A stretch of 64,000 bases of DNA. It comes from Pseudogulbenkiania sp. MAI-1. Its GTDB lineage: Bacteria > Pseudomonadota > Gammaproteobacteria > Burkholderiales > Chromobacteriaceae. The notes under the pieces are model-generated. The model had not been told where the DNA came from. It worked only from the letters and a program-made list of their open reading frames with translations, and searched no databases. The translations under genes were made by a program, and so were the position numbers. The stretch covers positions 4,155,001-4,219,000 of the forward strand of contig NZ_AZUR01000001.1 of assembly GCF_000527175.1 (NCBI RefSeq), in the 5' to 3' direction. This document shows, one piece after another, positions 18,814-27,908 of the stretch. Numbering within the stretch: the first letter of the stretch is position 1; the number at the start of each line of letters is the position of its first letter.

Positions 18814-20802
18814 ATGGTCTCCCGTACCGAGCTTGCCAACGCCATCCGCTTTCTCGCCATGGACGCGGTGGAACAGGCCAAATCCGGTCACCCCGGCGCC
18901 CCGATGGGCATGGCTGACATCGCCGAAGTCCTGTGGCGCGATCACCTGAAGCACAATCCGGCCAATCCGCACTGGTCCAACCGCGACCGCTTCGTGCTCT
19001 CCAACGGCCACGGCTCGATGCTGCTCTACAGCCTGCTGCATCTGACCGGCTACGACCTGACGGTCGAGGACCTCAAACACTTCCGCCAGTTGCACTCCAA
19101 GACCCCGGGTCATCCGGAATACGGCTACGCTCCCGGCATCGAGACCACTACCGGCCCGCTGGGACAGGGTATCACCAATGCCGTCGGCATGGCATTGGCC
19201 GAGAAGATGCTGGCCACCGAGTTCAACCGCGAAGGTTTCCCGGTGGTCGATCACACCACCTGGGTGTTCCTCGGCGACGGCTGCCTGATGGAAGGCATCT
19301 CGCACGAAGCCTGCTCGCTGGCCGGCACCTGGGGCCTGGGCAAGCTGATCGCGTTCTGGGACGACAACGGCATCTCCATTGACGGCGACGTCGAAGGTTG
19401 GTTCACCGACGACACCCCGGCGCGCTTCGAAGCCTACGGCTGGCAGGTGATCCGCAACGTCGACGGCCACGACGCCGAGGAAATCCAGACCGCGATCCAG
19501 ACCGCCAAAAAAACCGCCGACCGCCCGACCCTGATCTGCTGCAAGACCGCCATCGGCAAGGGCGCGCCGAACAAGCAGGGCGGCCACGACGTGCACGGCG
19601 CCCCGCTGGGCGCGGCCGAGATCGCCGCCGCGCGCGAACACCTGAACTGGCCGCATGCGCCGTTCGAGATTCCGGCCGAGATCTACGCCGCCTGGGGCGC
19701 ACGCGACGCCGGCGCGGCGCGCGAAAACGAGTGGAACAGCCTGTTCGCCCGCTACCGCGCCGCCTACCCCGAACTGGCTGCCGAATTCGAACGCCGCATG
19801 AAGGGCGAGCTGCCGCAGGGCTGGGAAGACGCCAAGGCCGCCGCCATCGCCAAGATCAACGACGCCGCCCAGACCGTGGCCACGCGCAAGGCGAGCCAGA
19901 TCGCGCTCGAAGCGTTCTCGCCGCTGTTGCCGGAATTCGTCGGCGGCTCAGCCGACCTGACCGGCTCCAACCTGACCAACTGGTCCGGCTCCAAGTGGAT
20001 CGACGCCCAGGGCTACGGCAACTACATCAGCTACGGCGTGCGCGAGTTCGGCATGGCCGCGATCATGAACGGCATGACGCTGCACGGCGGCCTGCGCCCG
20101 TACGGCGGCACCTTCCTGATGTTCAGCGAGTACGCCCGCAACGCCCTGCGCATGGCGGCGCTGATGAAGATCAACCCGATCTTCGTGTTCACCCACGACT
20201 CGATCGGCCTGGGCGAGGACGGCCCGACCCACCAGCCGGTGGAGCAGGTCGCCACGCTGCGCTACATCCCCAACATGAACACCTGGCGTCCGTGCGACAC
20301 CACCGAGACCGCCGTGGCCTGGGCGCACGCCATCGAACAGAAAACCACGCCGACCAGCCTGGTGCTGAGCCGTCAGAACCTGCCGTTCGTGACGCGCGAC
20401 GCCCAGCAGATCGCCGACATCGCCCGTGGCGGCTACGTGCTGCGCGAAGCCCAGGGCGAACTCAAGGCGGTGCTGATCGCCACCGGCTCCGAAGTCGAAC
20501 TCGCGCTCAAGGCGCAGGCCGCGCTGGCCGAGCAGGGCGTGGCGGTGCGCGTGGTGTCGATGCCGTCGACCAACGTGTTCGACAAGCAGGACAAGGCCTA
20601 CCAGGCCAGCGTGCTGCCGGCCGGCGTGCCGCGCGTGGCGATCGAGGCCGGCGTGAGCGACTTCTGGCGCAAGTACGTGGGCCTGGAAGGCGCCGTGGTC
20701 GGCATCGACCACTTCGGCGAATCCGCCCCGGCCGGCGTGCTGTTCAAGGAATTCGGCTTCACCGTCGACAACGTGGTGGCCCAGACGCTGGCCATCATCT
20801 GA
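18814..20802 (+). CDS. tkt: Transketolase
   Basis: Thiamine-diphosphate enzyme of the pentose phosphate and Calvin pathways transferring two-carbon units between sugar phosphates. The 662 residues are the usual length. Seen: SGHPGAPMGMADIAEVLW near the N-terminus, the ThDP motif GDGCLMEGISHEA with the NDN-like DDNGIS downstream, the catalytic region with FTHDSIGLGEDGPTHQPVEQ, and a C-terminal domain starting near residue 535. First of a plus-strand series tkt, gapA, pgk, fba. Upstream 218 bp should hold its promoter; the ribosome binding site is weak (GAGG about 13 nt upstream). Confidence 0.96.
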   Translation: MVSRTELANAIRFLAMDAVEQAKSGHPGAPMGMADIAEVLWRDHLKHNPANPHWSNRDRFVLSNGHGSMLLYSLLHLTGYDLTVEDLKHFRQLHSKTPGHPEYGYAPGIETTTGPLGQGITNAVGMALAEKMLATEFNREGFPVVDHTTWVFLGDGCLMEGISHEACSLAGTWGLGKLIAFWDDNGISIDGDVEGWFTDDTPARFEAYGWQVIRNVDGHDAEEIQTAIQTAKKTADRPTLICCKTAIGKGAPNKQGGHDVHGAPLGAAEIAAAREHLNWPHAPFEIPAEIYAAWGARDAGAARENEWNSLFARYRAAYPELAAEFERRMKGELPQGWEDAKAAAIAKINDAAQTVATRKASQIALEAFSPLLPEFVGGSADLTGSNLTNWSGSKWIDAQGYGNYISYGVREFGMAAIMNGMTLHGGLRPYGGTFLMFSEYARNALRMAALMKINPIFVFTHDSIGLGEDGPTHQPVEQVATLRYIPNMNTWRPCDTTETAVAWAHAIEQKTTPTSLVLSRQNLPFVTRDAQQIADIARGGYVLREAQGELKAVLIATGSEVELALKAQAALAEQGVAVRVVSMPSTNVFDKQDKAYQASVLPAGVPRVAIEAGVSDFWRKYVGLEGAVVGIDHFGESAPAGVLFKEFGFTVDNVVAQTLAII

Positions 20803-20879
20803 ATCTAAAAACAAGGCCGCCCCGCACGACGGGACGGCCAGCAACACATTTGTCTTTTCATTTCCGGGAGAGAACCTAC

Positions 20880-21893
20880 ATGACCATCCGTATCGCGATC
20901 AACGGCTACGGCCGTATCGGCCGCCAGGCCCTGCGCTCGATCTACGAATACAACCTGCGCGGCGATTTCGAGATCGTGGCCGTCAACGCCTCGGGCGACC
21001 TGGCGACCAACGCCCACCTGACCAAGTTCGACACCGTGCACGGCCGCTTCGCCGCCGAGGTGAGCCACGACGAGAAGAACCTGATCGTCAACGGCGACGT
21101 GATCCCGTTCTTCTCCACCCGCAACCCGGCCGAACTGCCGTGGAAGGCGCTGAACGTGGACCTGGTGCTGGAATGCACCGGTGCCTTCACCAGCAAGGAA
21201 AAGTGCCAGTTGCATCTGGACGCCGGCGCCAAGAAGGTGCTGATCTCCGCTCCGGGCGGTGACGACGTCGACGCCACCATCGTCTACGGCGTCAACCACG
21301 ACGTGCTGACCTCCGACATGACCGTGGTGTCCAACGCCTCCTGCACCACCAACTGTCTGGCCCCGGTGGCCAAGGCGCTGAACGACGAGCTCGGCATCGT
21401 CAAGGGCCTGATGACCACCATCCACGCCTTCACCAACGACCAGGTGCTGACCGACGTGCGCCACAAGGACCTGCGCCGCGCCCGTTCCGCCACCGAGAAC
21501 ATGATCCCGACCAAGACCGGCGCCGCCAAGGCCGTGGGCCTGGTGCTGCCGCAGCTGAAGGGCAAGCTGGACGGCTTCGCGGTGCGCGTGCCGACCATCA
21601 ACGTGTCGCTGGTCGACCTGACCTTCGAAGCCGGCCGCGCCACCTCGGTCGAAGAAGTGAACGCCATCGTCAAGGCCGCCGCCGAAGGTCCGATGAAGGG
21701 CATCCTGGGCTACAACACCCTGCCGCTGGTCTCCTCCGACTTCAACCACACCACCGAAGGTTCGGTGTTCGACGCCACGCTGACCAAGGTCTCCAACGGC
21801 AACATGGTGAAAGTGCTGGCCTGGTACGACAACGAGTGGGGCTTCTGCCAGCAGATGCTGCGCACCGCCCGCGCGCTGTTCGCCGCCAAGTAA
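20880..21893 (+). CDS. gapA: Glyceraldehyde-3-phosphate dehydrogenase, type I
   Basis: Interconverts glyceraldehyde 3-phosphate and 1,3-bisphosphoglycerate using NAD(P). The 337-residue protein has the Rossmann start IRIAINGYGRIGRQALR, the catalytic Cys155 in NASCTTNCLAP, and the conserved WYDNEWGFCQQML near the end. Start ATG at 20880 is preceded by GGGAGAG. Second gene of the carbon series; 78 bp after tkt and 68 bp before pgk. Confidence 0.97.
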   Translation: MTIRIAINGYGRIGRQALRSIYEYNLRGDFEIVAVNASGDLATNAHLTKFDTVHGRFAAEVSHDEKNLIVNGDVIPFFSTRNPAELPWKALNVDLVLECTGAFTSKEKCQLHLDAGAKKVLISAPGGDDVDATIVYGVNHDVLTSDMTVVSNASCTTNCLAPVAKALNDELGIVKGLMTTIHAFTNDQVLTDVRHKDLRRARSATENMIPTKTGAAKAVGLVLPQLKGKLDGFAVRVPTINVSLVDLTFEAGRATSVEEVNAIVKAAAEGPMKGILGYNTLPLVSSDFNHTTEGSVFDATLTKVSNGNMVKVLAWYDNEWGFCQQMLRTARALFAAK

Positions 21894-21961
21894 GCCTTTG
21901 ATCGACCTACGCCGCGCCTTCGGCCCACCCGCCACGGCGCGGCGTCCGTACGGATAGAGCC

Positions 21962-23140
21962 ATGCAATTTCTCAAACTGACCGAACAGAACCTGGCCGGC
22001 AAGCGCGTACTGATCCGCGTCGACATGAACGTGCCGCTCAAGCACGGCACCATCGGCGACGACACCCGCATCCGCGCCAGCCTGCCCTCCATCCTGCACG
22101 CCCTGAAAGCCGGTGCCGGGGTGATCCTGATGACCCACCTCGGCCGTCCGACCGAGGGCGAGCCGAAGCCGGAAGACAGCCTGGCCCCGGTGGCCGAGCG
22201 CTTGGCCGAGCTGCTGGGCCAGCCGGTGCCGGTCAACGGCAACTGGCAGGAAGAGCCGCTCAGCGTGCGTCCGGGCGAAGTGGTGATGCTGGAGAACGTG
22301 CGCCTGAACCGCGGCGAGAAGAAGAACAACGACGAACTGGGCCGCGCCTACGCCGCCCTGTGCGACGTGTTCGTCAACGATGCCTTCGGCACCGCGCACC
22401 GCGCCGAGGCCTCGACCCACGCCGTGGCCAAGTACGCCCCGCTGGCCTGTGCCGGCATCCTCTTGACCGCCGAGCTGGAAGCGCTGTCGCAGGCGCTGGA
22501 AGCGCCGGCGCGCCCGCTGGTGGCCATCGTCGCCGGCTCCAAGGTATCGACCAAGCTGACCATCCTCGAGGCCCTGGCCGACAAGGTCGACCAGCTGATC
22601 GTCGGCGGCGGCATCGCCAACACCTTCCTGCTGGCCGAAGGCCACGGCATCGGTAAATCCCTGGCCGAGCCGGAACTGGTGGCCGAGGCCAAGAAGGTCA
22701 TCGCCAAGATCCGCGCCCACGGCGGCGACGTGCCGCTGCCGACCGACGTGGTCTGCGCCAGTGAGTTCGCCGAGAACGCCGAGGACACCCTCAAGCAGCT
22801 CGACGACGTCACCAAGAACGACATGATCCTCGACATCGGCCCGCACTCGGCGCAGCAACTGGCCGACATCGTCGCCAAAGCCGGCACCGTGGTGTGGAAC
22901 GGCCCGGTCGGCGTGTTCGAGTTCGACCAGTTCGCCGGCGGCACCGAGACCCTGGCGCACGCCATCGCCGGATCGGACGCGTTCTCGATCGCCGGCGGCG
23001 GCGACACGCTGGCGGCCATCGCCAAGTTCGGCGTGACCGACAAGATCAGCTACATCTCCACCGGCGGCGGCGCCTTCCTCGAGTTCCTCGAGGGCAAGGA
23101 ACTGCCGGCCGTGGCGATTCTGCAGCAGCGCGCGCAGTAA
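21962..23140 (+). CDS. pgk: Phosphoglycerate kinase
   Basis: ATP-forming glycolytic kinase, 392 residues. Seen: the N-terminal RVDMNVPLK motif, the substrate-binding GRP segment LGRPTEGEPKPEDSLAPVA, nucleotide-binding GGGIANTFLLAEGHGIGKSL, and the C-terminal VWNGPVGVFEF and STGGGAFLEFLEGKELP. Same strand and order as gapA; co-transcription is likely although the ribosome binding site is weak. Confidence 0.97.
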   Translation: MQFLKLTEQNLAGKRVLIRVDMNVPLKHGTIGDDTRIRASLPSILHALKAGAGVILMTHLGRPTEGEPKPEDSLAPVAERLAELLGQPVPVNGNWQEEPLSVRPGEVVMLENVRLNRGEKKNNDELGRAYAALCDVFVNDAFGTAHRAEASTHAVAKYAPLACAGILLTAELEALSQALEAPARPLVAIVAGSKVSTKLTILEALADKVDQLIVGGGIANTFLLAEGHGIGKSLAEPELVAEAKKVIAKIRAHGGDVPLPTDVVCASEFAENAEDTLKQLDDVTKNDMILDIGPHSAQQLADIVAKAGTVVWNGPVGVFEFDQFAGGTETLAHAIAGSDAFSIAGGGDTLAAIAKFGVTDKISYISTGGGAFLEFLEGKELPAVAILQQRAQ

Positions 23141-23211
23141 GGCGGCCGGAACCTGTCTTGGGCGGTGGCGGCGCCGCAACAGCCCGCCGAGTAGGCTGGA
23201 CACTACAGCCC

Positions 23212-23241
23212 GGGTGGCGGACTCTATAGGGTCCGCCACCC
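23212..23241 (+). other. Strong hairpin between pgk and the LysE gene
   Basis: GGGTGGCGGAC (23212-23222) pairs perfectly with GTCCGCCACCC (23231-23241) around an 8-nt loop, 71 bp after the pgk stop and 17 bp before the lysE-type start. There is no T-tract, so it may slow or partly end transcription, or protect the upstream mRNA 3' end. Confidence 0.6.
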
Positions 23242-23257
23242 CAACGGAGTCAAACCC

Positions 23258-23890
23258 ATGTCGTTCAATACCTGGCTGCTGTTCCTCGTCACCGTGTTCT
23301 TCGTCTCGGCCACGCCGGGACCCAACATGCTGCTGGCGCTGTCGCACGGCATCCGCTACGGTGTGCGCCGCACCCTGCCGACGCTGGCCGGCTTGCTGAC
23401 CGCGCTGGGACTGATCATGGCCGGTTCGGCGGCGGGGCTGGGAGCGATCCTGGCGGCGTCCGAACTGCTGTTCTCGGTGGTCAAGTATGCCGGTGCGGCC
23501 TACCTGATCTGGCTCGGCATCAAGACCTGGCGCGCGGCGCCGGAGCCGCTGGGGCAGGGGCCGGATGCCGACAGCGCAGCCCAGGGCAATGCATGGCAGC
23601 GCTTTCGCACCGGCTTCCTGGTGGCGATGAGCAATCCCAAGGCCTTCGTGTTCTTCACCGCGCTGTTTCCGCAGTTCATGGATGCCAGCGCGCCGCAGGG
23701 CCCGCAGCTGTTGGCGCTGGCCGGCACTTTCTACGTGATCGAGAGTAGCTGGCAACTGGCCTACGCCGCCGGCGGTTCGCGCCTGCGGGTGTGGCTCAAC
23801 AGCCCGGTGCGGCTCTCCTGGATGAACCGCTTCGCCGGCGGCTCGTTCATGGCGGCCGGCGTGGCGCTGTCCGGCGTCAGCCGGCACTGA
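23258..23890 (+). CDS. LysE/RhtB family amino-acid exporter
   Basis: A 210-residue membrane protein with six hydrophobic segments and the family signature FFVSATPGPNMLLALSHGIRYG near residue 15, plus AAYLIWLGIKTWR and FRTGFLVAMSNPKAFVFFTALFPQF. These proteins export amino acids such as lysine, threonine or homoserine lactone; the substrate here cannot be told. It sits between pgk and fba, where glycolytic genes would be expected. A terminator follows. Confidence 0.88.
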   Translation: MSFNTWLLFLVTVFFVSATPGPNMLLALSHGIRYGVRRTLPTLAGLLTALGLIMAGSAAGLGAILAASELLFSVVKYAGAAYLIWLGIKTWRAAPEPLGQGPDADSAAQGNAWQRFRTGFLVAMSNPKAFVFFTALFPQFMDASAPQGPQLLALAGTFYVIESSWQLAYAAGGSRLRVWLNSPVRLSWMNRFAGGSFMAAGVALSGVSRH

Positions 23891-23929
23891 GAGTCCATTC
23901 CGCGGCCGGATACGCGGAAACAGACTCGC

Positions 23930-23948
23930 GCCGGCTTCGGCCGGCTTT
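23930..23948 (+). terminator. Terminator after the LysE-type gene
   Basis: GCCGGC, loop TTCG, GCCGGC followed by TTTATT, 40 bp past the stop. Short but stable with a UUCG tetraloop; suggests fba is transcribed separately. Confidence 0.6.
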
Positions 23949-24009
23949 ATTGATTTGATAGCGGTGCCGTCGCCATGACGACACCTTGCCTTATTCTGGA
24001 GAATGACCC

Positions 24010-25074
24010 ATGGCACTCGTTTCGATGCGTCAGCTGCTGGACCATGCAGCCGAGTTCAGCTACGGCCTGCCGGCCTTCAACGTCAACAACCTCGAGCAGA
24101 TGCGCGCCATCATGGAAGCCGCCGACAAGGTCGACGCGCCGGTGATCGTGCAGGCCTCGGCCGGCGCCCGCAAGTACGCCGGCGCGCCGTTCCTGCGCCA
24201 CCTGATCCTGGCTGCGGTGGAAGAATTCCCGCACATCCCGGTGGTGATGCACCAGGACCATGGCACCAGCCCTGACGTCTGCCAGCGCTCGATCCAGCTC
24301 GGCTTCTCCTCGGTGATGATGGACGGCTCGCTGAAGTCCGACGGCAAGACCCCAGCCGACTACGACTACAACGTCGACGTCACCCGCACCGTGGTCAACT
24401 TCGCCCACGCCTGCGGCGTGTCGGTGGAAGGCGAGATCGGCTGCCTGGGCAGCCTGGAAACCGGCATGGCCGGCGAGGAAGATGGCGTCGGCGCCGAGGG
24501 CGTGCTGGACCACTCGCAACTGCTGACCGATCCGGAAGAAGCCGCCCGCTTCGTCAAGGACACCGGCGTGGACGCGCTGGCCATCGCCATCGGCACCAGC
24601 CACGGCGCCTACAAGTTCACCAAGAAGCCCACCGGCGACGTGCTGCGCATCGACCGCATCAAGGAAATCCACGCCCGCATCCCCAACACCCACCTGGTGA
24701 TGCACGGCTCCTCGTCGGTGCCGCAGGAATGGCTGCAGATCATCAACGAGTTCGGCGGCGAGCTGGGCGAGACCTACGGCGTGCCGGTGGAAGAAATCGT
24801 CGAAGGCATCAAGCACGGCGTGCGCAAGGTCAACATCGACACCGACCTGCGCCTGGCCAGCACCGGCGCCATCCGCCGCTTCCTGGCGCAGAACCCGAAA
24901 GAGTTCGACCCGCGCAAATATCTGAAGGTCTCCACCGACGCCATGCGCGACATCTGCATCGCCCGCTACGAAGCCTTCGGCGCCGCCGGCCAGGCCAGCA
25001 AGATCAAGCCGATCAACCTGGACACCATGGCCAACAAGTACCTGAAAGGCGAACTGGCCCAGATCGTCAAGTAA
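24010..25074 (+). CDS. fba: Class II fructose-bisphosphate aldolase, Calvin-cycle subtype
   Basis: Zinc-dependent aldolase splitting or forming fructose 1,6-bisphosphate (and sedoheptulose bisphosphate in this subtype). 354 residues. Seen: MALVSMRQLLDHAAEFSYGLPAFNVNN, the metal and catalytic segment MHQDHGTS (His81, Asp83, His84), GEIGCLGSLETG, and GTSHGAYKF. The subtype is inferred from length and N-terminal sequence, typical of betaproteobacterial enzymes named CbbA or Fba. Preceded by TCTGGAGAATGACCC as ribosome binding site; a strong terminator follows. Confidence 0.95.
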   Translation: MALVSMRQLLDHAAEFSYGLPAFNVNNLEQMRAIMEAADKVDAPVIVQASAGARKYAGAPFLRHLILAAVEEFPHIPVVMHQDHGTSPDVCQRSIQLGFSSVMMDGSLKSDGKTPADYDYNVDVTRTVVNFAHACGVSVEGEIGCLGSLETGMAGEEDGVGAEGVLDHSQLLTDPEEAARFVKDTGVDALAIAIGTSHGAYKFTKKPTGDVLRIDRIKEIHARIPNTHLVMHGSSSVPQEWLQIINEFGGELGETYGVPVEEIVEGIKHGVRKVNIDTDLRLASTGAIRRFLAQNPKEFDPRKYLKVSTDAMRDICIARYEAFGAAGQASKIKPINLDTMANKYLKGELAQIVK

Positions 25075-25094
25075 GACGCTCGCCGTCCTCCAGC

Positions 25095-25125
25095 AAAAAG
25101 CCGCCTCGACCCGGGCGGCTTTTTT
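25095..25125 (+). terminator. Intrinsic terminator after fba
   Basis: AAAAAGCCGCC pairs with GGGCGGCTTTTT around TCGACCC-type loop (25095-25125), ending in a T-run, 20 bp after the fba stop. It may work in both directions because a minus-strand gene ends at 25159. Confidence 0.9.
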
Positions 25126-25158
25126 CATCAGGGCATCCCCGTCTCACGGGATCATCCG

Positions 25159-25533
25159 CTACGCTCCATGCGGCAGAGCGCTCCTCTTGCGCATCGCCTC
25201 CTGAAGACGCGCCAGCCCCTCCTTGAGACGCCGCGCCCATGCCTCCCGCCAGCTCACGCCGGGAGCGGCTTCCAGCACGACATAGTCCGCCTGCATCCAG
25301 AACAGGGCGGTATCACGCATCATCATCGTTGCGCGCAGGCGCATCAGTTCGCCCTCCAGCCGCTCGATCTCGGCCGCCTGCTGCCGGATCAGGCTGCTAC
25401 AGCGCGCCTGTGCCTGGCCATAGCCGCGTATCAGGGTCTGGTGCTCGCCCATCAACTGCTCGAATTCCCACGGATCGGCACTCATGGTGCACGCCATCGC
25501 GGCTGGCATGCGATCGGTGGAATATTCTTGCAT
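25159..25533 (-). CDS. Hypothetical coiled-coil protein behind a Fur-like site
   Basis: A 124-residue protein not recognised as any named family. Residues about 25-80 (LMGEHQTLIRGYGQAQ through IERLEGELMRLRATM) are predicted coiled coil; the rest is Trp- and Ala-rich (WREAWARRLKEGLARLQEA). No signal peptide or membrane segment. Start at 25533 is preferred because GGGAG lies 5 nt upstream; the frame is open 33 codons further. A Fur-like sequence and an AT-rich promoter-like region lie 54-72 bp upstream, so expression may respond to iron. Function unknown. Confidence 0.65.
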   Translation of the reverse strand: MQEYSTDRMPAAMACTMSADPWEFEQLMGEHQTLIRGYGQAQARCSSLIRQQAAEIERLEGELMRLRATMMMRDTALFWMQADYVVLEAAPGVSWREAWARRLKEGLARLQEAMRKRSALPHGA

Positions 25534-25586
25534 AGGGGCTCCCAAATGGTGGAAATCCGGTTCCTGACAACTCCGTCCATTCGATA

Positions 25587-25605
25587 TTAATTGATAATCA
25601 TTTTT
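25587..25605. promoter_or_regulatory. Possible Fur box upstream of the coiled-coil gene
   Basis: TTAATTGATAATCATTTTT matches the 19-bp Fur consensus at about 13 positions, with the central GATAATCATT perfect. It lies in an AT-rich patch unlike the surrounding GC-rich DNA, 54 bp upstream of the start at 25533. Confidence 0.5.
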
Positions 25606-25774
25606 ATTTAAAGATTGAATGTTCCCGCCCATGGCTTTCCCGTCAGCGACCAGGGATACCGCCGTCGAGAGCGTTGCGATCGACGGACGGGCGGCCCGGG
25701 CAGCGGATGCCGGGCCGAAACTTACGCCACGGACTCGGCACGGCGGCTGCGCGGCGAAAACGAAGCACCCGGCC

Positions 25775-27895
25775 TCAGTAGTGGATGCGCGCGTAGTAGG
25801 TCTTCTCGGAGGCCTCGCGCGCCTCGCGCAGCGTGCGGATGCCTTTGTCGGCGAGGAGCGGGATCATTTTCAGGAACACCTCGCCGGTGACGATGGCGTC
25901 GCCCATCGCGGTGTGCCGCCCGATGATGGTCACTCCCAGCCGCTCGGCGATCGCCTCCAGGCGGTGCGATTCCTGATTGGGATACAGCACCGCCGACAGC
26001 AGCAGGGTATCGAGCACCGGCTGATCGAAGCGCACCCCGGTCGCCTCTTCCTTGAGCTGCAGGAAACGCATGTCGAAGGCCGCGTTGTGCGCCACCAGCA
26101 CGGTGTCGGCGCAGTAGGCGCGGAAGGCCGGCAGCACGGTGTCGATGCGCGGCTGGCCCGCCAGCATGTCCGGCGTGATGCCGTGGACTTGTATCGACTC
26201 TTCCGGCAAGGAGCGTTGCGGGTCGATCAACTGCTCGAAACCTTCATGATGCAGCAGGCGGCGGTTGACGATGCGGGTGGCGCCGATCTGGATGATCTCG
26301 TCGCCGGCCGCCGGCTGCAGGCCGGTGGTCTCGGTATCGAACACGGTGTAGGAGAGCTCGGACAGCAGACGGTCGTCGAGGGCATGCCCGCCCTCCGACC
26401 AGCGGAACAGGTCGAAGTCGTAGAACTCGGGCCGGCTGCCGCCGCGCAGGAAGCGCCGTTCCCCGCCGCGCTCGCGGTTCGGCTCGACCAGCGGCAGCAA
26501 CATGCGGAACAGGGCGCGGTGCGCGGCGCGCTGGCGCTCGAACCACATCTCGCCGTTGCAGCGCTCGACCACCTCGCGCACCGACGGCGCACTGACCCCG
26601 GCGCCGCGCATCGCGTCCAGCTCCCAGGCCATCGCCGTCTCGGTGTTCATGGCGGTGCCGCTCCAGATCAGGTCGAGCTGGGCATGATGCCCGGTGCGCG
26701 ACAGCGCCAGCCGTACCTCGCGCACGCCGTATTCGTCGTTCAGGCGTCCCGTCAGGTAGCTCAGCGCCTGCAGCAGCGAGAAGCTGTCGACCTTGATCCA
26801 CACCGTATCGTCCAGCTCTTCCGCCTTGCACGGCACGCCGGTCTGCCCGGTGATCCGCTTCAGGCCCGCCGTGACGAGGTCCGCACCGCGCACCACTTCC
26901 AGCGGCCAGCGCGCCTGCAGTGCATCGCCGTAGTGTCCGGCGGCCTGCTCCAGCCGCTGCGACAGCTGCTGCGCTTCGTCGCGGATCACGTCGAGGAAGC
27001 GGTGCCGCTCTTCGTCGCCCATGTCAGCGTAGTCGGACAAGGTCTCGGCGGCGGCGCGCAGGCTGCCCAGCGGACCGCGCACGCCCTCGGTGAAGCCCTG
27101 GATCACGGCATCGCGCTGCGACTCCTCGGCGAAGTTCGCGGTGATGTCGTCGAGGATCAGCACGAAGCCGGCGATGGCCGGCTCCGTGGCGTCACCCTCC
27201 GCCTCGCCGCCCAGCACCGGCGCCAGGTGCACGCGCAGCAAGAGGCCGGGGCGGGTGGAGGCGACGAACTCGGCGGCCGGGGCCTCCTCGCGCCCGAGGC
27301 GCTGGCTCACGCTCTCCAGGGCGTAGGCGATCAGCCCGTGATCGAAGATGGCGTAGATCGAGCGCCCGAGGCCCAGCAGCTCGTCGCCCACCTCGGCGCG
27401 GGCGCGCTGGTTGTAGAGCAGGATGCGGCCGTCGAGATTGCACACCACCACGCTCTGGTGCAGCTCCGCCATCAGTGCCGCAAGGCGGTTCTTCTCGGCT
27501 TCGAGCGAGCGCTGCGCTTGCCGCACCTGTTCCGCCACGTCGCGCTGCAGCGCCTCGCGCGCGGTGGCCAGCTCGTTGATGGCCCGGGCCAGCGCGTCCA
27601 ACTCGCTGCCGCCGTCGGTTTTCACCCGGCGCGCGCCGTCGGCCACCACGGTGGCGACTTCCTCCGCCAGGCGCAACGGCGCCCGCACATAGCGGGCCGC
27701 CAGTTCGCGCAGCGCGGTCACGGCGAGGCCGCAGCACACCAGCCCCAGGATCAGCAGCGTCGTCACCAGGTCGTTGAACGCCAGCCCCGCGCCACGCGCC
27801 GACAGCCAGCTCAGCCACGCCGTGGCGGCAAGCGCGGCAACGATGAGGAGACACACCGCCCCGGCGGCGAGCCCCAGCTTGCGCGACGGCGTCAT
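25775..27895 (-). CDS. Membrane sensor/pseudokinase fused to a DnaQ-type 3'-5' exonuclease
   Basis: A 706-residue fusion. N-terminal part: two membrane spans (about 8-30 and 42-64), HAMP-like linker (65-120), PAS domain (about 136-250) and a kinase-like helical region (about 255-320) where the usual HELRTPL reads EGVRGPL, so the phospho-acceptor histidine is absent; the following 180 residues resemble a divergent ATPase domain without a clear G-box. C-terminal part (about 515-690): DEDDh exonuclease with FDTETTGL (Asp520), VHGITPDML, AHNAAFDMRFL and HTAMGDAIVTGEVF. Last gene of a minus-strand run with a CbrA/CrbS-like kinase and a receiver protein. Family members are annotated as PolC-like exonucleases; this is not the replicative epsilon subunit. 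In vivo substrate unknown. Confidence 0.85.
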   Translation of the reverse strand: MTPSRKLGLAAGAVCLLIVAALAATAWLSWLSARGAGLAFNDLVTTLLILGLVCCGLAVTALRELAARYVRAPLRLAEEVATVVADGARRVKTDGGSELDALARAINELATAREALQRDVAEQVRQAQRSLEAEKNRLAALMAELHQSVVVCNLDGRILLYNQRARAEVGDELLGLGRSIYAIFDHGLIAYALESVSQRLGREEAPAAEFVASTRPGLLLRVHLAPVLGGEAEGDATEPAIAGFVLILDDITANFAEESQRDAVIQGFTEGVRGPLGSLRAAAETLSDYADMGDEERHRFLDVIRDEAQQLSQRLEQAAGHYGDALQARWPLEVVRGADLVTAGLKRITGQTGVPCKAEELDDTVWIKVDSFSLLQALSYLTGRLNDEYGVREVRLALSRTGHHAQLDLIWSGTAMNTETAMAWELDAMRGAGVSAPSVREVVERCNGEMWFERQRAAHRALFRMLLPLVEPNRERGGERRFLRGGSRPEFYDFDLFRWSEGGHALDDRLLSELSYTVFDTETTGLQPAAGDEIIQIGATRIVNRRLLHHEGFEQLIDPQRSLPEESIQVHGITPDMLAGQPRIDTVLPAFRAYCADTVLVAHNAAFDMRFLQLKEEATGVRFDQPVLDTLLLSAVLYPNQESHRLEAIAERLGVTIIGRHTAMGDAIVTGEVFLKMIPLLADKGIRTLREAREASEKTYYARIHY

Positions 27896-27908
27896 CGGCG
27901 CGGCCTCC

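Noticed and set aside
25775..27895. DNA polymerase III epsilon subunit (dnaQ)
   Set aside because: The exonuclease domain is preceded by two membrane spans, HAMP, PAS and a kinase-like region, unlike the small soluble replicative subunit.
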